A DNA stretch of 64,000 nt, taken from assembly GCF_039555335.1 (NCBI RefSeq), contig NC_092646.1, forward strand, positions 18,996,029-19,060,028, read 5' to 3'. The notes beneath the pieces were generated by a model. The model was given only the letters and a program-made list of their open reading frames with translations, ran no database searches and was not told where the DNA came from. The stretch comes from Amphiura filiformis. Lineage: Eukaryota; Echinodermata; Ophiuroidea; Amphilepidida; Amphiuridae. Positions 23,401 to 34,063 of this stretch are shown in pieces (within the stretch, counting starts at the first letter, position 1; each line of letters begins with the position of its first letter). Made by a program: the position numbers and the translations under genes.

Positions 23401-24098
23401 TTATAATAGGGGATGGATGTTGTTGGGTCCTCGTTTTATAGCCCTATAGGGTAATCTTAAAATAGCAATACCGAGCCCGTATAGTATGTATTTTTGATCT
23501 CATGCAGTTTTCGAGACATCGTCATTAGCCTAGTATAGTCTTTTATGTCTTAATGTTTATGTTTAGTGATGTTTTATAAGTTATCAAGTTTGATAAAGTG
23601 TTTAGAAATCAGTAGGTGTACTTGTGTCACAAGTATTGTGAACATGCCAAATTTATTTATTCACCTACATTTGTTGATACTAGGGGTAACTCTATCATAT
23701 GTCCCATTATTGTCCGTATACCTTTTAGAAACGACCCACAATTTTCAACATTTCATTATTACGTTTCTGGCAGGGAGGGAGGGGTCGCCTGAGAAACAAA
23801 ACTAGTTACGTTATAGGACGTCATCGATCTTTTGGTTTGTTCACTTAGACTGGTAGCTAATGGCCCATTTTCTCATTGTTTTCTAGGTGTTGTCTGGTTT
23901 CCAGACGAGATCAACGATGGCTACTTGGAATACTACTTCTTCCTCATAGCAGGTATCAACCTTATAGATTTTGGTATTTTCCTTCTCATTGCCAAGAGGT
24001 ATAATTATGTAAAACAAAATGATCCTGACATTGACACCATGACAGACAGAGAAGGAGAGCGAACCAGAGAATTGGGAACGGATCAACGTATCCAATAA
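14030..24098 (+). CDS. SLC15A3/A4-like proton-coupled peptide/histidine transporter (8 exons, 588 aa)
   Basis: Member of the POT/PTR family that couples proton influx to di-/tripeptide or histidine uptake. PHT-type members act mainly in endolysosomal membranes. Coding exons: 14030-14453, 15531-15738, 16306-16475, 16873-17099, 17510-17696, 18147-18347, 20046-20183 and 23887-24098. All introns are GT-AG, phases join without a break, and the sum is 1,767 nt. Family marks are the ExxER proton motif (ELCER, about residue 73), GGWFADSIAGKYNTIYGG (PTR signature), GTGGIKANVGPFGAQQ, FNWFYWFINVG, and the late PEYMLVGASEVF block. Total length is close to vertebrate PHT proteins. The hydrophilic N-terminus has DKSPLV, resembling an acidic dileucine sorting signal with V in the last position. 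Assignment to A3/A4 rather than A1/A2 rests on length, the lack of a large luminal domain and the FNWFYW block. Confidence 0.92.
15531..15738 (+). CDS. SLC15-like exon 2 (residues 142-210)
   Basis: The acceptor is CTCCCTTGCAG. It encodes a membrane segment, then GTGGIKANVGPFGAQQLD, the conserved POT loop after TM4, and ends within the FNW codon block (phase 2, GTAAGA donor). Confidence 0.9.
15822..16058. mobile_element. Intronic hairpin MITE, copy 1
   Basis: One of three copies of one palindromic element in introns 2, 4 and 7 of the transporter gene. The ends are TTAAAGAG(G)AAGCCCC and the complement. The interior GCCTGGTTATCAAATTAATC and its mirror make the whole element foldable. Non-coding. 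Confidence 0.75.
16199..16225. repeat. Short interstitial telomere-like tract
   Basis: Four near-consecutive CCCTAA-type units, one with a CCATAA change, in intron 2. Far too short to be a telomere; possibly repair-derived. Confidence 0.5.
16306..16475 (+). CDS. SLC15-like exon 3 (residues 211-267)
   Basis: Completes FNWFYWFINVGTVLSF (second PTR signature) and encodes two membrane segments up to the YILRPPEG turn. The acceptor is TTACTTCAG and the donor GTATGT, phase 1. Confidence 0.9.
16873..17099 (+). CDS. SLC15-like exon 4 (residues 268-343)
   Basis: Encodes the hydrophilic central loop (CGHPNETDPEPD, with two nearby Cys), then VEDVKTLGGILPIF and the FYWTVNFQ membrane segment. The donor GTAAAG is in phase 0. 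Confidence 0.88.
17171..17411. mobile_element. Intronic hairpin MITE, copy 2
   Basis: Same family as 15,822-16,058 and the best-preserved copy. Its arms CCCCGCCAGAGCAGTTCTTC and GAAGAACCGCTCTGGCGGGG face each other across a spacer of about 140 bp that also pairs. It makes up more than half of the 410-bp intron 4. Confidence 0.78.
17510..17696 (+). CDS. SLC15-like exon 5 (residues 344-405)
   Basis: Begins TQTTFILQGERLKL, the conserved substrate-site region after TM7, and continues through LIPVVDRLIYPVFEELG. The acceptor is TTTTCCTTAG and the donor GTAAGG, phase 1. Confidence 0.88.
18147..18347 (+). CDS. SLC15-like exon 6 (residues 406-472)
   Basis: Encodes GIGMVLVSIAAVIAAIVEM, a short luminal loop, then IPEYMLVGASEVFTSIAG, which is strongly conserved in POT transporters. 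The acceptor is CATACAAG and the donor GTAAGC, phase 1. Confidence 0.88.
20046..20183 (+). CDS. SLC15-like exon 7 (residues 473-518)
   Basis: Encodes LEFAYSQSPTYMQGIVMGMW and the following membrane helix, typical of TM10-11 of the family. The acceptor is TTCACTCTAG and the donor GTACGT, phase 1. The next intron is 3.7 kb and repeat-filled. Confidence 0.88.
20262..20495. mobile_element. Intronic hairpin MITE, copy 3
   Basis: Third copy of the same palindromic family, in intron 7. Shared strings are CCAAACCTGCCTGGTTATC and GAAGAACTGCTCTGGCGGGG. Confidence 0.75.
20503..20680. repeat. (ATTC)n microsatellite beside a MITE fragment
   Basis: The tract 20,571-20,676 is almost pure ATTC with a few GTTC units. 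Just upstream (20,507-20,552), GTCGCTTAACATGCTTAAGT is the complement of an internal part of the MITE at 26,230-26,528, whose own end contains GCATTCATTC. Confidence 0.75.
20681..21930. other. Intron 7, no recognised element
   Basis: AC-rich then AT-rich intronic sequence. The short ORFs in it have no recognisable similarity and overlap nothing conserved. Confidence 0.3.
21930..22450 (-). repeat. Tandem array of ~89-bp units with histone mRNA-type 3' stem-loops
   Basis: Six units start their hairpins at about 21,937, 22,026, 22,115, 22,212, 22,301 and 22,390. On the minus strand the hairpin reads GGCTCTTTTCAGAGCC with 5' AAC and 3' ACCA in the 22,212 copy (ATCA in the 21,937 copy): a 6-bp stem and 4-nt UUUC loop, the canonical metazoan replication-dependent histone 3' end. 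The copy at 22,301 keeps the stem with loop TTTA. The copies at 22,026, 22,115 and 22,390 are degenerate. No histone coding sequence lies upstream on that strand; a TIR element begins at 22,452. The array is antisense inside intron 7 of the transporter gene. Whether SLBP would bind a transcript from it is unknown. Confidence 0.75.
22452..23048. mobile_element. ~597-bp TIR element, copy 1
   Basis: The left end CAATTGAATACATGAATAC and the right end GTATTCATATATTCAATT are inverted copies that extend inwards for more than 40 bp (AAGTCCAT / ATGGACTT). A second copy is at 40,082-40,673, and the interior is colinear in both. No transposase is visible. The short in-frame strings shared by both copies reflect DNA similarity only. 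Confidence 0.75.
23049..23886. other. 3' part of intron 7, nothing recognised
   Basis: A small local repeat (GGGGACC / ATAACATGTTAT near 23,275 and 23,385). No gene or clear element. The acceptor of exon 8 ends it. Confidence 0.3.
23887..24098 (+). CDS. SLC15-like exon 8 (residues 519-588 and stop)
   Basis: Encodes the last membrane helix (YFFLIAGINLIDFGIFLLIA) and a charged cytosolic tail ending at TAA 24,096-24,098. The acceptor is TTTTCTAG. Confidence 0.88.
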
Positions 24099-24243
24099 GA
24101 TCCTGACTATGAAACAATGACAGACAGAGGAGAGTGAACCAGAGAACCAAAGTGTGATTCAAAAAATCATGCAATTATGTCTTAAAAAGAAAGGAATTAA
24201 AAAAAGTTTTCAAAAGTACTTTAGTAGTAGCCCATTAAACTTC

Positions 24244-24249
24244 AATAAA
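24244..24249 (+). terminator. Candidate poly(A) signal of the SLC15-like gene
   Basis: AATAAA lies 146 nt after the stop codon. A second AATAAA occurs near 24,327. Either could direct 3' end formation. Confidence 0.5.
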
Positions 24250-24479
24250 AACAAGACACACATGTGTACAGTTATTAAGTTCCCAATCATATTAAATTTA
24301 AAATGAAATTTATTTCATATGTAAAAAATAAAGAAAAATTATAAGTACGACACTTTTAAACCAGTAAATAGAATCAACCATGTAGGCTGTAGCTAAAGTA
24401 ATACAAAAATTATATTAACCCCACCCCCTTGTTACTTTTATCACAATTATAATGTCTATCACCTCAAAATATTTTGAAT

Positions 24480-25712
24480 AATATACTTTCCCGACGACAT
24501 GTCTTTCCGCAGTAACAATTGTTGATTTTTTAGTAAATAATACTAACTTGAAACCTATGTATTTACTTCAATATCATCTATAAACCTTTAATCAGTTTTA
24601 ATCAACATTGCCCGGAAAATAACGAAACAAACTTTATATATATCATAAACTATATCATAGTAAAGGAAAATCTAACCGTGAAGTTGTAAGATTATTGAAT
24701 ATTGACGAGGGATCTCTCCAATATAATTGAGAAAAAAGGAGATTAATGGCTCAATGGACAATCGCCCGAAATCTGAACGGCCGAAAAAGAAAAACCCACC
24801 AAGATAATAATAACAACCGAACCCAAATAGCGTTTGTTTCAAACATTGTTGATGAAGACCAGCAGTGCAGTCGGGATAACTGCAAGTCGATCATGATAAC
24901 TTGTTGATAGCAAGAGGGTATTGACGTCATAACAAGCCTCATTAAACAGCGCCGCCACTTTTTTCAATGGAATTTTACTATGTAATTTACCACAAAATAA
25001 GGACATTTTTTCTTTATTTATTTTTCAACAATGGTTGTACCCTTGGAAATCTGAACGTTTCCTATACTTGTCGCTAACAAATCAGGACATTTTCATCGTA
25101 TATAACGACACTTATCACTAAAAAAGGTCCGGACGTTTTTAACATATTAAATATCACTCCTCTATACCCCTTTGAAATCCGGACTTTTTTAACACTTGCA
25201 CTAAAATATCCGGATTTTTTCAACATATTTGATGTCACTTCCCTTGGAAATCCGGTCTTTTTCACACTTGTGTCACTAAAAAATTCCGATTTTTTTCTTC
25301 GTATTTAATACCACTCCTTTATACCCTTCTGTACAATATGTAGTTGAAACTCCGCAACTTCAACATGAAAGTGGATTAAGCTGGGAAATCCGAATTTTTC
25401 TCTCATTTCAAATTCACTCCTCTATAGGAGGTGTGTGCTTATTTTCTGGAATAGCTATTTAAACAGCGCCGCCACTTTTTTCAATGGAATTTTACTATGT
25501 AATTTACCACAAAATAAGGAAAGTTTGTCTTTATTTATTTTTTGTAATAAATGAGGGTTCCAGGTTCGTGCAATTATGACTATTATTGATTAAAGGGTTT
25601 ATATTTTAGTGACAGTTTAGGTTTGATACGTTTTTATTTGTAGTATTATTACAATTTAACATTTTCTGCGGTTATAGGGGTTGCGGAAAGACATTTCGTC
25701 GGGAGAGTACTA
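24480..25712. repeat. Inverted pair of ~130-bp segments
   Basis: The segment 24,481-24,610 (TCCCGACGACATGTCTTTCC) is present in reverse complement at about 25,585-25,710 (GCGGAAAGACATTTCGTCGG). The pair brackets the first copy of the duplicated block at 24,946. Confidence 0.5.
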
Positions 25713-26177
25713 TAATTGAGCATAGTGAATGCCACTCCTCAACAATGGTTGTACCCTTGGAAATCTGAACATTTCCTATACTTGTCGCCAAAAATTCAGG
25801 ACATTTTCATCGTATGTAACGACACTTATCACTAAAAAAGGTCCGGACGTTTTTAACATATTAAATATCACTCCTCTATACCCCTTGGAAATGCGGACTT
25901 TTTTTACACTTGCACTAAAACATCCGGATTTTTTCAACATATTTGATGTCACTTCCCTATATCCCTTGGAAATGCGGTCTTTTTCACACTTGTGTCACTA
26001 AAAAATCCCGATTTTTTTCTTCGTATTTAATGCCACTCATTTATACCCTTCTGTACAATATGTAGTTGAATCTCTGCAACTTCAACATGAAAGTGGATAA
26101 GCTGGGAAATCCGAATTTTTCTTTAATTCAAATTCACTCCTCTATAGGAGGTGTGTGCTTATTTTCTGGAATAGCCC
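24946..26177. repeat. Tandem duplication of a ~0.5-kb block
   Basis: AAACAGCGCCGCCACTTTTT begins both copies (24,946 and 25,459). The copies run in parallel to about 25,458 and 26,177. The second contains about 200 bp extra (25,545-25,740). Within each copy are degenerate sub-repeats of about 70 bp built on GGAAATCCGGA and TTTTTCAACATATT. Non-coding. Confidence 0.7.
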
Positions 26178-27080
26178 TTTACAATACACAGATGGATGCG
26201 CAATCTTTGAATATGATGTATACTATAGTAAGAATTCCAATTGAATGAATGCAGCTGTCCTAAATTAACTTAAGCATGTTAAGCGACTTGTTGAAAAGCG
26301 CAGACAACAGCAGCTGTACTCGATCCAACCGTGATCGTATATCGCGTATTTCAAACTACAACGGGAACGCATGACCTTGGATACAATGCTAACCAATCAC
26401 GAGTGCGTTGGCATGGTTGGATTCACTTCCGCGTTACTCACGCACAGTCGCACACGCTGGCGTACATCGAACCGTATACGCAAAAAACGTCACGCTATTG
26501 AAAGCTGCGTTCACCCATTTGGAATTCCTACTATAGTCATTGCAGTGCTGTGACAAAATGTATATACAGTCCTTTTTGACATTTGAATGTGTTGCTTTTT
26601 ATGACAATTGATCATAGGCTTGCGAGGGACAAATCCTCATGTTTAGTAAACAACCTAAAAAGGTACTCGACATACATGTCAGTATATCATTATCAAGATC
26701 AGGAAGATTGTGTATTATGCTCAACATGTATGTCAGCATTTGCTTCTCTTGAGGTGATTTTTATCCCGTTGTTCATCTAAAATTGATATTAAGTCCCAAG
26801 CCTAGCATTGTTGTGGAGTGAAATAGTAGTACAACGTCTCTATTCGCCTTACATTCTCTTGTAAATATTATGTCTCAATTCGAAGCACACCTGGGTATAA
26901 TACAATTAAGAATGAGGACATTGATCGTGTTAAATCTATGTCTGATTGAAATGTCTCGTATCATCCTAAATCAAGCCTTTGAAACTATAGAGCATCTTTT
27001 CGAGGTATTGAAGACATTGAATGTTGCTATGGAAATGGGTCAAACGTCGAATGCGCAGGTGTTTTAAAAGTATACCGCAT
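26178..27080. repeat. R1 dispersed repeat, copy c
   Basis: Colinear with 10,410-11,310 apart from an inserted MITE at 26,230-26,528. Anchors are GACAATTGATCATAGGCTTG and GTTCATCTAAAATTGATATT. Non-coding. Confidence 0.6.
26221..26537. mobile_element. MULE-like MITE with 9-bp target duplication
   Basis: The 299-bp element (26,230-26,528) is flanked by perfect TACTATAGT repeats at 26,221-26,229 and 26,529-26,537. The ends AAGAATTCCAATTGAATGAA and the complement of the right end (GGAATTCCAAATGGGTGAAC) form an imperfect TIR of about 27 bp. The sister R1 copy at about 10,438 shows the uninterrupted site (GATGTATACAAGTCATTGC). Nine-bp duplications are usual for Mutator-like elements. Confidence 0.8.
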
Positions 27081-27160
27081 CCACGATTATCTAATATAAA
27101 AATAGTAGAACTTTCATTACTTGTCATGCCAGCTATGTAAAGTAAAAAGGAAAAGTCGTA

Positions 27161-27416
27161 TATGTGACCCATCACATCGAAACAGACCACCTCGCGGCAG
27201 AAATGAAAATGGATATTTTAACACTAGGATAAACTGCTGCTTTTTAGCTTGAAAATGACACCTTACTTGTTGAAATCAGATACAGTAAAAATGTTTTATG
27301 AGGCAGAACAAGCTCAGAATTCTTTTTATTTTCTTTATATTTTCCATCTTCTTTCATTGTTATCTGCCAATGAAGATAGCTGCGAAGTGGTCTGTTTCGA
27401 TGTGATGGGTCACATA
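27161..27416. mobile_element. MITE with TATGTGAC tips, second subfamily
   Basis: Ends TATGTGACCCATCACATCGA and the matching inverted end, TIR about 45 bp, 256 bp long. The outer 8 bp equal those of 7,194-7,450 and 34,064-34,320, but the interior is unrelated. Confidence 0.72.
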
Positions 27417-28835
27417 TGATATTTATAGAATAATGGAAAAGAAAGTAAAATAATCACCCGTTTAATTATATTAAAATCTTTCTTTTGTATCCCAAATCAC
27501 ATTTCTATTGGTGGTTATTCTAAAAGAGACAAGTCGCCGTCTGCACTGGTATCTAGTCAAAATATAAATAATCGAATTTATAGGCTAGACGAATTAACTA
27601 AAAAAAGTAAAATAATGCAAAATTGTACATTATCTTGTTGAAACCCACTCCAATATATTCCTCCAGCTATAAGGATTCAGAAATGCAACCGTACTTGAAC
27701 TAAAAAGCTTTAAACCAGCTATCCAGACGATCGTGATATGTCGTTTAGTCTTAACTTAACCATTGTGACTATAAGCGTCTGCACGTTACCGCTCTGGGAA
27801 AATCGACTCTTCAAACATTACAAAATGATCGTGTAACAATTTTCGATGTTTTTAAAACATTTTCTTTAATAATAACTAAATCATAATATCTATTACATGT
27901 AAATCAACAAACTGTGATTCCGCATACTAAGTTGTGTGTGTGTGGGAAATGGTTTGATGATGAGTTAAGTATCCACCATTACATGGAAATAAAATAAACA
28001 AATAGAAAACATATACGATTTGAAATAAAATGTTTCAATTTATTCGTGATACCAACATTTCTTGAAATAGTTTTGATGAACAATATGTGTGGCATTTCCA
28101 AGTGGGGAATGAACAAAACAAAATTCTGTTAGCTGCACTGAAATAGTCGAGTGTGTAATATTTTAGTACAGTAAAATGGTAAGCATTTGCCTTTGCTAAT
28201 TTTAGATTTTATGGTCTCAATAATTGTAAGATGTCACGCTTTATTGAACGGCTGGGTCATCAGTTACAGTTCTGCCGGAATTCTAATGCGTGACATATCA
28301 AATATTATGGGCCAACGAAGACGTATTTTATGAACCATAAAAGCATTCTAACGACACTTACAATAATCACCGGAAGATCGTAGATAATAATATTTCGAAT
28401 ACTTTCCATTTAACCATATCGCAACTGTGGCTTTACAATGCAGTTCTATACATGATGCAGTCATGTCTACAGTAGAATTCATCTCGACCTTTGCAGGACT
28501 TAACCCCATTAAAAGCTATTAAACCAAGATAACACTCATTGAAACAGCTCAACTGATTAAATCGGATCTTCTCTGGTTGTGCACAAGTGACTGTTTTCAT
28601 GTGCGATATCGCAATAAAGCTGGTATTCATAGCTTCAGTTGGGTAACCGATTATAAAGGAAACGAAAGGAAACAATGTTATGTGTGGCTTTGTTCACGAA
28701 ATCAGACAATGTCGTGCTTTTTGTAAACCAGCATTCTTGAAAATGAGCAACATAATGATTTTTGACTTAACACGGTTTAGAAATAATTTCTTCATATTTT
28801 TGGTGTTATCTGTCGTTTACATGTCCTTCCTAAAA
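27417..28835. other. intergenic with diverged R1 segments
   Basis: 27,620-27,760 resembles 41,945-42,070 (CATTATCTTGTTGAAACCCA), and 27,780-27,960 resembles the R1 tail at 6,790 and 30,080. No coding sequence was recognised. Confidence 0.4.
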
Positions 28836-29190
28836 CACAAAAGTACGACCCTCTCCAAACACCTAAATTAGCTAAAATTTTAGGACATGTTACAAAACTT
28901 TATTTTCTAGAACCTATTTAGAATAATTTAAATGTAGCGTTTACCGGTTTTTTTGTGGCATCCTTCAGAAGTGAGCGGTCCGATACCAATATTTTCGGTC
29001 AAATCTCCATTCAAATAACACGGGGAGTTGGCTAGCTATGCCTTGCCCTCACTCATATTTTACAAAAGTACGACCATTTCTGAACATCTAACCTAGCTGT
29101 AATTTTAGGTCATGTTAGAGAAATATATTTGCTAGAAGTTTTGGAGAATAAATAAAATATTGGCTGGTTATTTTTCACACAGTGATGTTA
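28836..29190. repeat. Two diverged direct repeats (~140 bp each)
   Basis: CAAAAGTACGACC, then ATTTTAGG(A/T)CATGTTA, occurs at about 28,838 and again at about 29,053, with related sequence in between. Origin unknown. Confidence 0.5.
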
Positions 29191-30070
29191 ACTAGGCAAG
29201 TGTCCATTCTCCCAACATACATCATTTGTAGGGGTCACGCGTCAATGGTGAGAGCACTGTGTATTGTGTATAGGAAAACGGACAGTAACTGCAGTATGAT
29301 AGGTGCTAGAGGATATATAAATGAGTGATGTATACTAAGTGTCGTATGCGCAGTGATTCAAAAATAAGTACCAACATTCTCCATATAACCTTATCACAGC
29401 GTAAGTGCATCCTCGAGAAATTGGAACGTTTATTTTGGTCTAGAAAGTCATACAATCATGAAAATCCCCATTTGCCTTAGAATTGGATCGTCCAACCGAA
29501 CTTTGTAGGTTAATTTTCTCTGCTAAAATGAGCTCAAGCTACATATGGTTCCAAGATTAAAGCCATTTGGTGAAAAATACGTTAACAGTAAGAAGATTAT
29601 TAACTGTTACGTTATGTCGTTATCACGTCATAAAACTAATAACTGGTCTAATAATGTATCATGCGTGATATATTATACATTGTTTTCCAACTTGCCATTG
29701 GGGAAAATCTGCACTAGTCTTCAAACTAAAACATTACAAATGCGTTTCAAGGATGAGTAGTCATTTGATATAATAATAGCATAATTATTCAATCTTCAAG
29801 CATTTTTTGTATGAACTGCTTAGTTCAAAGTACAAAATAACATACGAAATACATTTTACAGGTGAAAATCGTATATTTTACAAAATTTGGCATTTACCAA
29901 CCATGATTGCTTACTAATATTCCTCAATGCCATTGCAGATCATCCATTCATATTATATAGGCCAGTCAAATTATCTAAATAGCAAAGTTGAATACAACTA
30001 ATACTTCTATGAGGAACATTAGGTCTGTCAAATTCAATGCCAATTGCATTCAGGAATCCACACTATTGTG
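29191..30070. other. intergenic, nothing recognised
   Basis: AT-rich non-coding sequence. No repeat partner was noticed within the window. Confidence 0.3.
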
Positions 30071-30400
30071 AGATAATATTCAATCATCACGGTTAAATAC
30101 GCATCAGCTCCGGGAAATCGATTCATCAAACATTACAAATCAGCGAACAACATTGACCTCGGTGTTGAAAACAAGATCTTTATTATCAGCAAATATGATA
30201 ATATCACGTACAAATGAGCAAATCATGCGACTCCGCATACCACGTTGATTTCGAGTATGAAGTTATTTGTATGAAGATTTTTAAGGGCGTGGTAGCGTAG
30301 CAGTTCGCCGGTGCTACCGTGTTTTGCAATTAGGCAAGACGCTTTACCTCACTTGTCTCACCCACCCAATTTTAATGGGAAGCTGCCAGTGTATAATTAC
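30071..30400 (+). repeat. R1-family tail plus SINE-like segment
   Basis: Matches 6,790-7,110 in the same order: GACTCCGCATACC, then GCTTTACCTCACTTGTC and CACCCACCCA. The head GGTAGCGTAGCAG is A-box-like. It is probably a SINE inserted in or belonging to R1. Confidence 0.5.
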
Positions 30401-30669
30401 AATCAAAGTGCTAAAAGGAGTTGCGGACACTATAACACTCTAATAGTGCCGACATTTTTGTTTCTTTATTTCATTTCTTCATTAACCTGGGACACTCAAT
30501 TAATCATCTGTTTTTCTTTTACTTTTTGAGTTGTGCATGACTTTAAACGTAGACATATTTACCGTTATTTAGAGTTATTGATCTGACACCATTTAGCATA
30601 TATCTCTGGGAACTTGTTCTCTGATCCTTAAGGGAGTTTTCTGTCAGCAAATAGGTTTGTCCCAGATGG

Positions 30670-32277
30670 TTAGACCAGTAGCGTATTTAGCCCTTTTTGA
30701 ACGGGCGCGCGCCCCCCGGGTACCAAAAAAAAAAAAAAAAAAAAAAGGGAGAGAGAGAGAGGGAAGGAGGGAGGGGAGAGAGAGAAAGAGGAGAGATCGA
30801 ACTAGGGGAACGGGACATTATTTTGCAGGCTTCAAAATAGAAGTCAATGGCCTTATGCGACTATAGGTTGCCTTATAGTTATACTAGCCTATATTTTGTG
30901 ATAGGGGGCCTTACTTTCCGAGCACGCTGGCAATTTGAGAGCACACTTGTATGCCTATGCCTATGGCATAAATTGTTTGGGCCAGGGGGCGGGCAAGTAT
31001 AATATTTTGAGCATTTACTAGTTGTAACTAATGATACCGTTCAGGCGCGGATTCAGGGGGGCCGGCGGGCCCAGCCCCGGCCCCTCCCAAAGAAGAGGAA
31101 AGGAGAAAAATTGCATGTATAAGTTGGGCCGTCTTCTCGCAAAATTTAGGCTTTTTCAAACTAAACTTTTACACAATAATAGTGACAAAATGGTCCACCA
31201 AATGGCTTCAATTGGGTATTTTTTTTCCAAAAGTTTTTTTCTCAAACTTTTTTACCACGGAATTTTTTTACGCAATAGGGCTAATAGTGCAAAAATAGTC
31301 CACCGAATGGCTTCAATTAGGTCTTCATTTTGCAAAAATTTCTCACTTCTGAGGGGGCACATCCCCTCAGACACCCCCTGCATGCGCAACGTTATGGGTA
31401 CATAATTTAAACCAACAATTCATACAATTTGTAAAAGTCAAAACTTGTCCACAAATAAATGGCTTCAATTGGGCCGTCTTTTCGCAAATTTTAGGCTTTT
31501 TCAAACTAAAATTTTACACAATAATAGTGACAAAATGGTCCACCAAATGGCTTAAATTGGGCATTTATTTTCCAAAAGTTTCTTTCTCAAACTTTTTTAC
31601 CCCGAAATTTTACATAATAGGCCTAATAGTGCAAAAATAGTCCACCGAATGGCTTCAATTAGGTCTTCATTTTGCAAAAATTTCTCACTTCTGCGGAGGG
31701 GGCACATCCCCCTCACACACCCCCTGCATTCGCAACTTCATGGGTACATAATTATAAAGCAATAATTCATACAATAAAAGTCCAAACTTGTCCACAAATG
31801 GCTTCAATTGGGCCGTCTTTTCGGCTTTTGCAAACTCAAATTTTACACAATAATGACAAAATGGTCCACCAAATGGCTTCAATTAGGTCTTCATTTTGCA
31901 AAATTTTCTCACTTCTGAGGGGGCACATCCCCCTCACACACCCCCTGCATGCGCAACTTAATGGGTACATAATTATAAAGCAATAATTCATACAATAAAA
32001 GTCCAAACTTGTCCACAAATGACTTCAATTGGGCCGTCTTTTCGCAAATTTTAGGCTTTTGCAAACTCAAATTATGACAAAATGGTCCACCAAATGGCTT
32101 CAATTAGGTCTTCATTTTGTAAAAGTTTCTCACTTCTGAGGGGGGCACATCCCCCCTCAGACACCCCCCTGCCTCGCGCAAGCGCTCCGGGATGGCCGCT
32201 TCGCGGCCATATGATATTTTACAAAGATCTATTTTGCGCCCCCCGGTCTACGAATTCCTGGATACGCGCCTGTTAGA
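30670..32277. mobile_element. Non-autonomous TIR transposon with internal tandem repeats
   Basis: The ends CCAGTAGCGTATTTAG (30,675) and the complement of the right end (CAGGCGCGTATCCAGG, 32,272) match imperfectly. TTAGA flanks both sides (30,670-30,674 and 32,273-32,277). The host sequence without the element is seen in a paralogue near 32,790 (CCAGATGGATAGAGTACAAC), which confirms the insertion. The interior has four unequal repeats (starting near 31,125, 31,472, 31,811 and 32,033) built on AAATGGTCCACCAAATGGC and GGGGGCACATCCCC, plus an A(n)/GA-rich stretch at 30,725-30,800. No transposase. Confidence 0.75.
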
Positions 32278-33090
32278 GTACAACCATCAACCCAAGAACT
32301 ATTGTTTAGGCCTATATGTGTGGATAGTAATATGCACGATGTACCATATCTATCACGTACCGGTTGCGATGTCACGATTGTCCAAAAGTATAAATATGTA
32401 TAGACTCTTAGACAGTATCACTTACAAGTTGGAAAGACACTACAGTATACTAATGCCGACATTTTTGTTTTATTTCTTAGTTAACCTGAGATACTGTATC
32501 AATTAATCGCCTGTTCTTCCTTGAGTACCAATTCTTGTTGCAAGATAAAACAAAGGAACAGCGTCTGTGGTATTCCATATAAGTTTCATTTTGTCTATTT
32601 TAATATTAGAGTGAAACATAACTATATGCATTGACGCAGTGAAACAACTGTTATATATATTTTTCGAGTTGTGCAATGACCCGCCTGAAATTCCGAGTTA
32701 TTGATCTAACACTATTTAGCATGTACCTCTGGGAACTTGTTCTCCGATCTTCAAGGGGTTTTTCTGTTGGCAAAATAAATTGTCCCAGATGGATAGAGTA
32801 CAACCATCAACCCAAAAACTATTGTTCATTATGTTTGAATAGTAATATCACGCCCTAACCAAACAGATACAAGATGCACCATATCTATCACGTACCGGTT
32901 GCGATGTCACGGATGTCCGAAAGTGTAAATATGTATAAACCCTTAGACCATCACCATGATCACATTCAAGATGCATCATATCTATCACGTACCGGTTGCG
33001 ATGTCACGGATGTCCGAAAGTGTAAATATGTATAGACCCTTTAAACAGTATCACTTACATTGCAACCTCTCACCATGTTCATTGTATCGT
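32278..33090. repeat. R2 dispersed repeat: tandemly duplicated copies
   Basis: GTACAACCATCAACCCAA starts copies at 32,278 and about 32,800. TATCACGTACCGGTTGCGAT recurs near 32,350, 32,887 and 32,983. The preceding part (GAGTTATTGATCTAACAC and CTCTGGGAACTTGTTCTC) occurs near 30,570 and 32,695, with diverged relatives at 46,200, 47,590 and 50,155. Non-coding. Confidence 0.6.
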
Positions 33091-33827
33091 TCAAAATCAA
33101 TATTAGATAACGTGGGTACTTTTGAAGAGCAGAGCACAACAACAGTATGTTAAGTCAAAGAAGAATATCAACTTGCATGCTGTTGCATTAATGTTATAAT
33201 GTATCTTTTTTCATGACATATGATATTAAAATCTTTTAAGCGATTTACAATACTATTGTAAAACCATTTCTAATCCGTTAGACTTCAGAATGAATGGCGT
33301 TTTACCTAAAACATACAAAATGTATATATAAATAGACAATTTTTACAATAATATAATATATTATAATATCAAATTTGTCGCAAGACTTCGTGAAAGGAAA
33401 CTTGAATATCTTAAACCTTCTCAATTACCAAATCTTTTTAATGACTTCTATGTAAATTTCGTATTATTACGTTAGATTATAACATCATAATACTTCATCT
33501 TAATTAGTATGAAAACCACGTATTCCACGATCTAGATGATTGCGTATCTATCCATGCTTGGTATAGTATGTATTGATCCAACAAATCCAAGTTGGATATA
33601 ATATCTTTTATTTTGCCTATCGCATTTGGTAAGATCTCTTTCAACCTTTATTTCCTCCGGTATTTGATATCTCTATCAGATGGTTATCTAAAATAAATAT
33701 TAAAGTCCCTCAAGTCCAAGTTAAATAACAGTTGAACATCTTGCATTTTATATTGTAAATATATTATATGTCTCGATTTGAAACACAAAAACGAGAGCAC
33801 TAATCATGCAAAATCCGCCTAATTGAA
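33091..33827. other. intergenic with a diverged R1 piece
   Basis: 33,655-33,827 resembles R1 (TATCTCTATCAGATGGTTATCT), while 33,091-33,650 shows nothing recognisable. Confidence 0.4.
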
Positions 33828-34059
33828 ATGTAAGACAGTGTCGTGCGCAAAGGGGAGGGGGCAGGGGGATTCCTTAGCCTTTTAAAACGCTAAAAACCCA
33901 GAGCTTCAGGGGGCACTGCCACTGGACCCCACCAACGGCACTAAGGCTCGCAGTGTGGGCTACGCCCGCACCTTACACTCCTATTCAAACTCCATTCGGG
34001 GGAACTGAACAACCTGGCACCCCAACGTTCAATGTGCTGCGCACGCCACTGATGTAAGA
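33828..34059. mobile_element. hAT-like MITE with 8-bp target duplication
   Basis: The 216-bp element (33,836-34,051) has ends CAGTGTCGTGCGCA and the complement of the right end CAGTGGCGTGCGCA. It is flanked by ATGTAAGA on both sides (33,828-33,835 and 34,052-34,059). Eight-bp duplications with CAG...CTG ends fit hAT. The interior is G/C-rich and non-coding. Confidence 0.8.
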
Positions 34060-34063
34060 AAAT

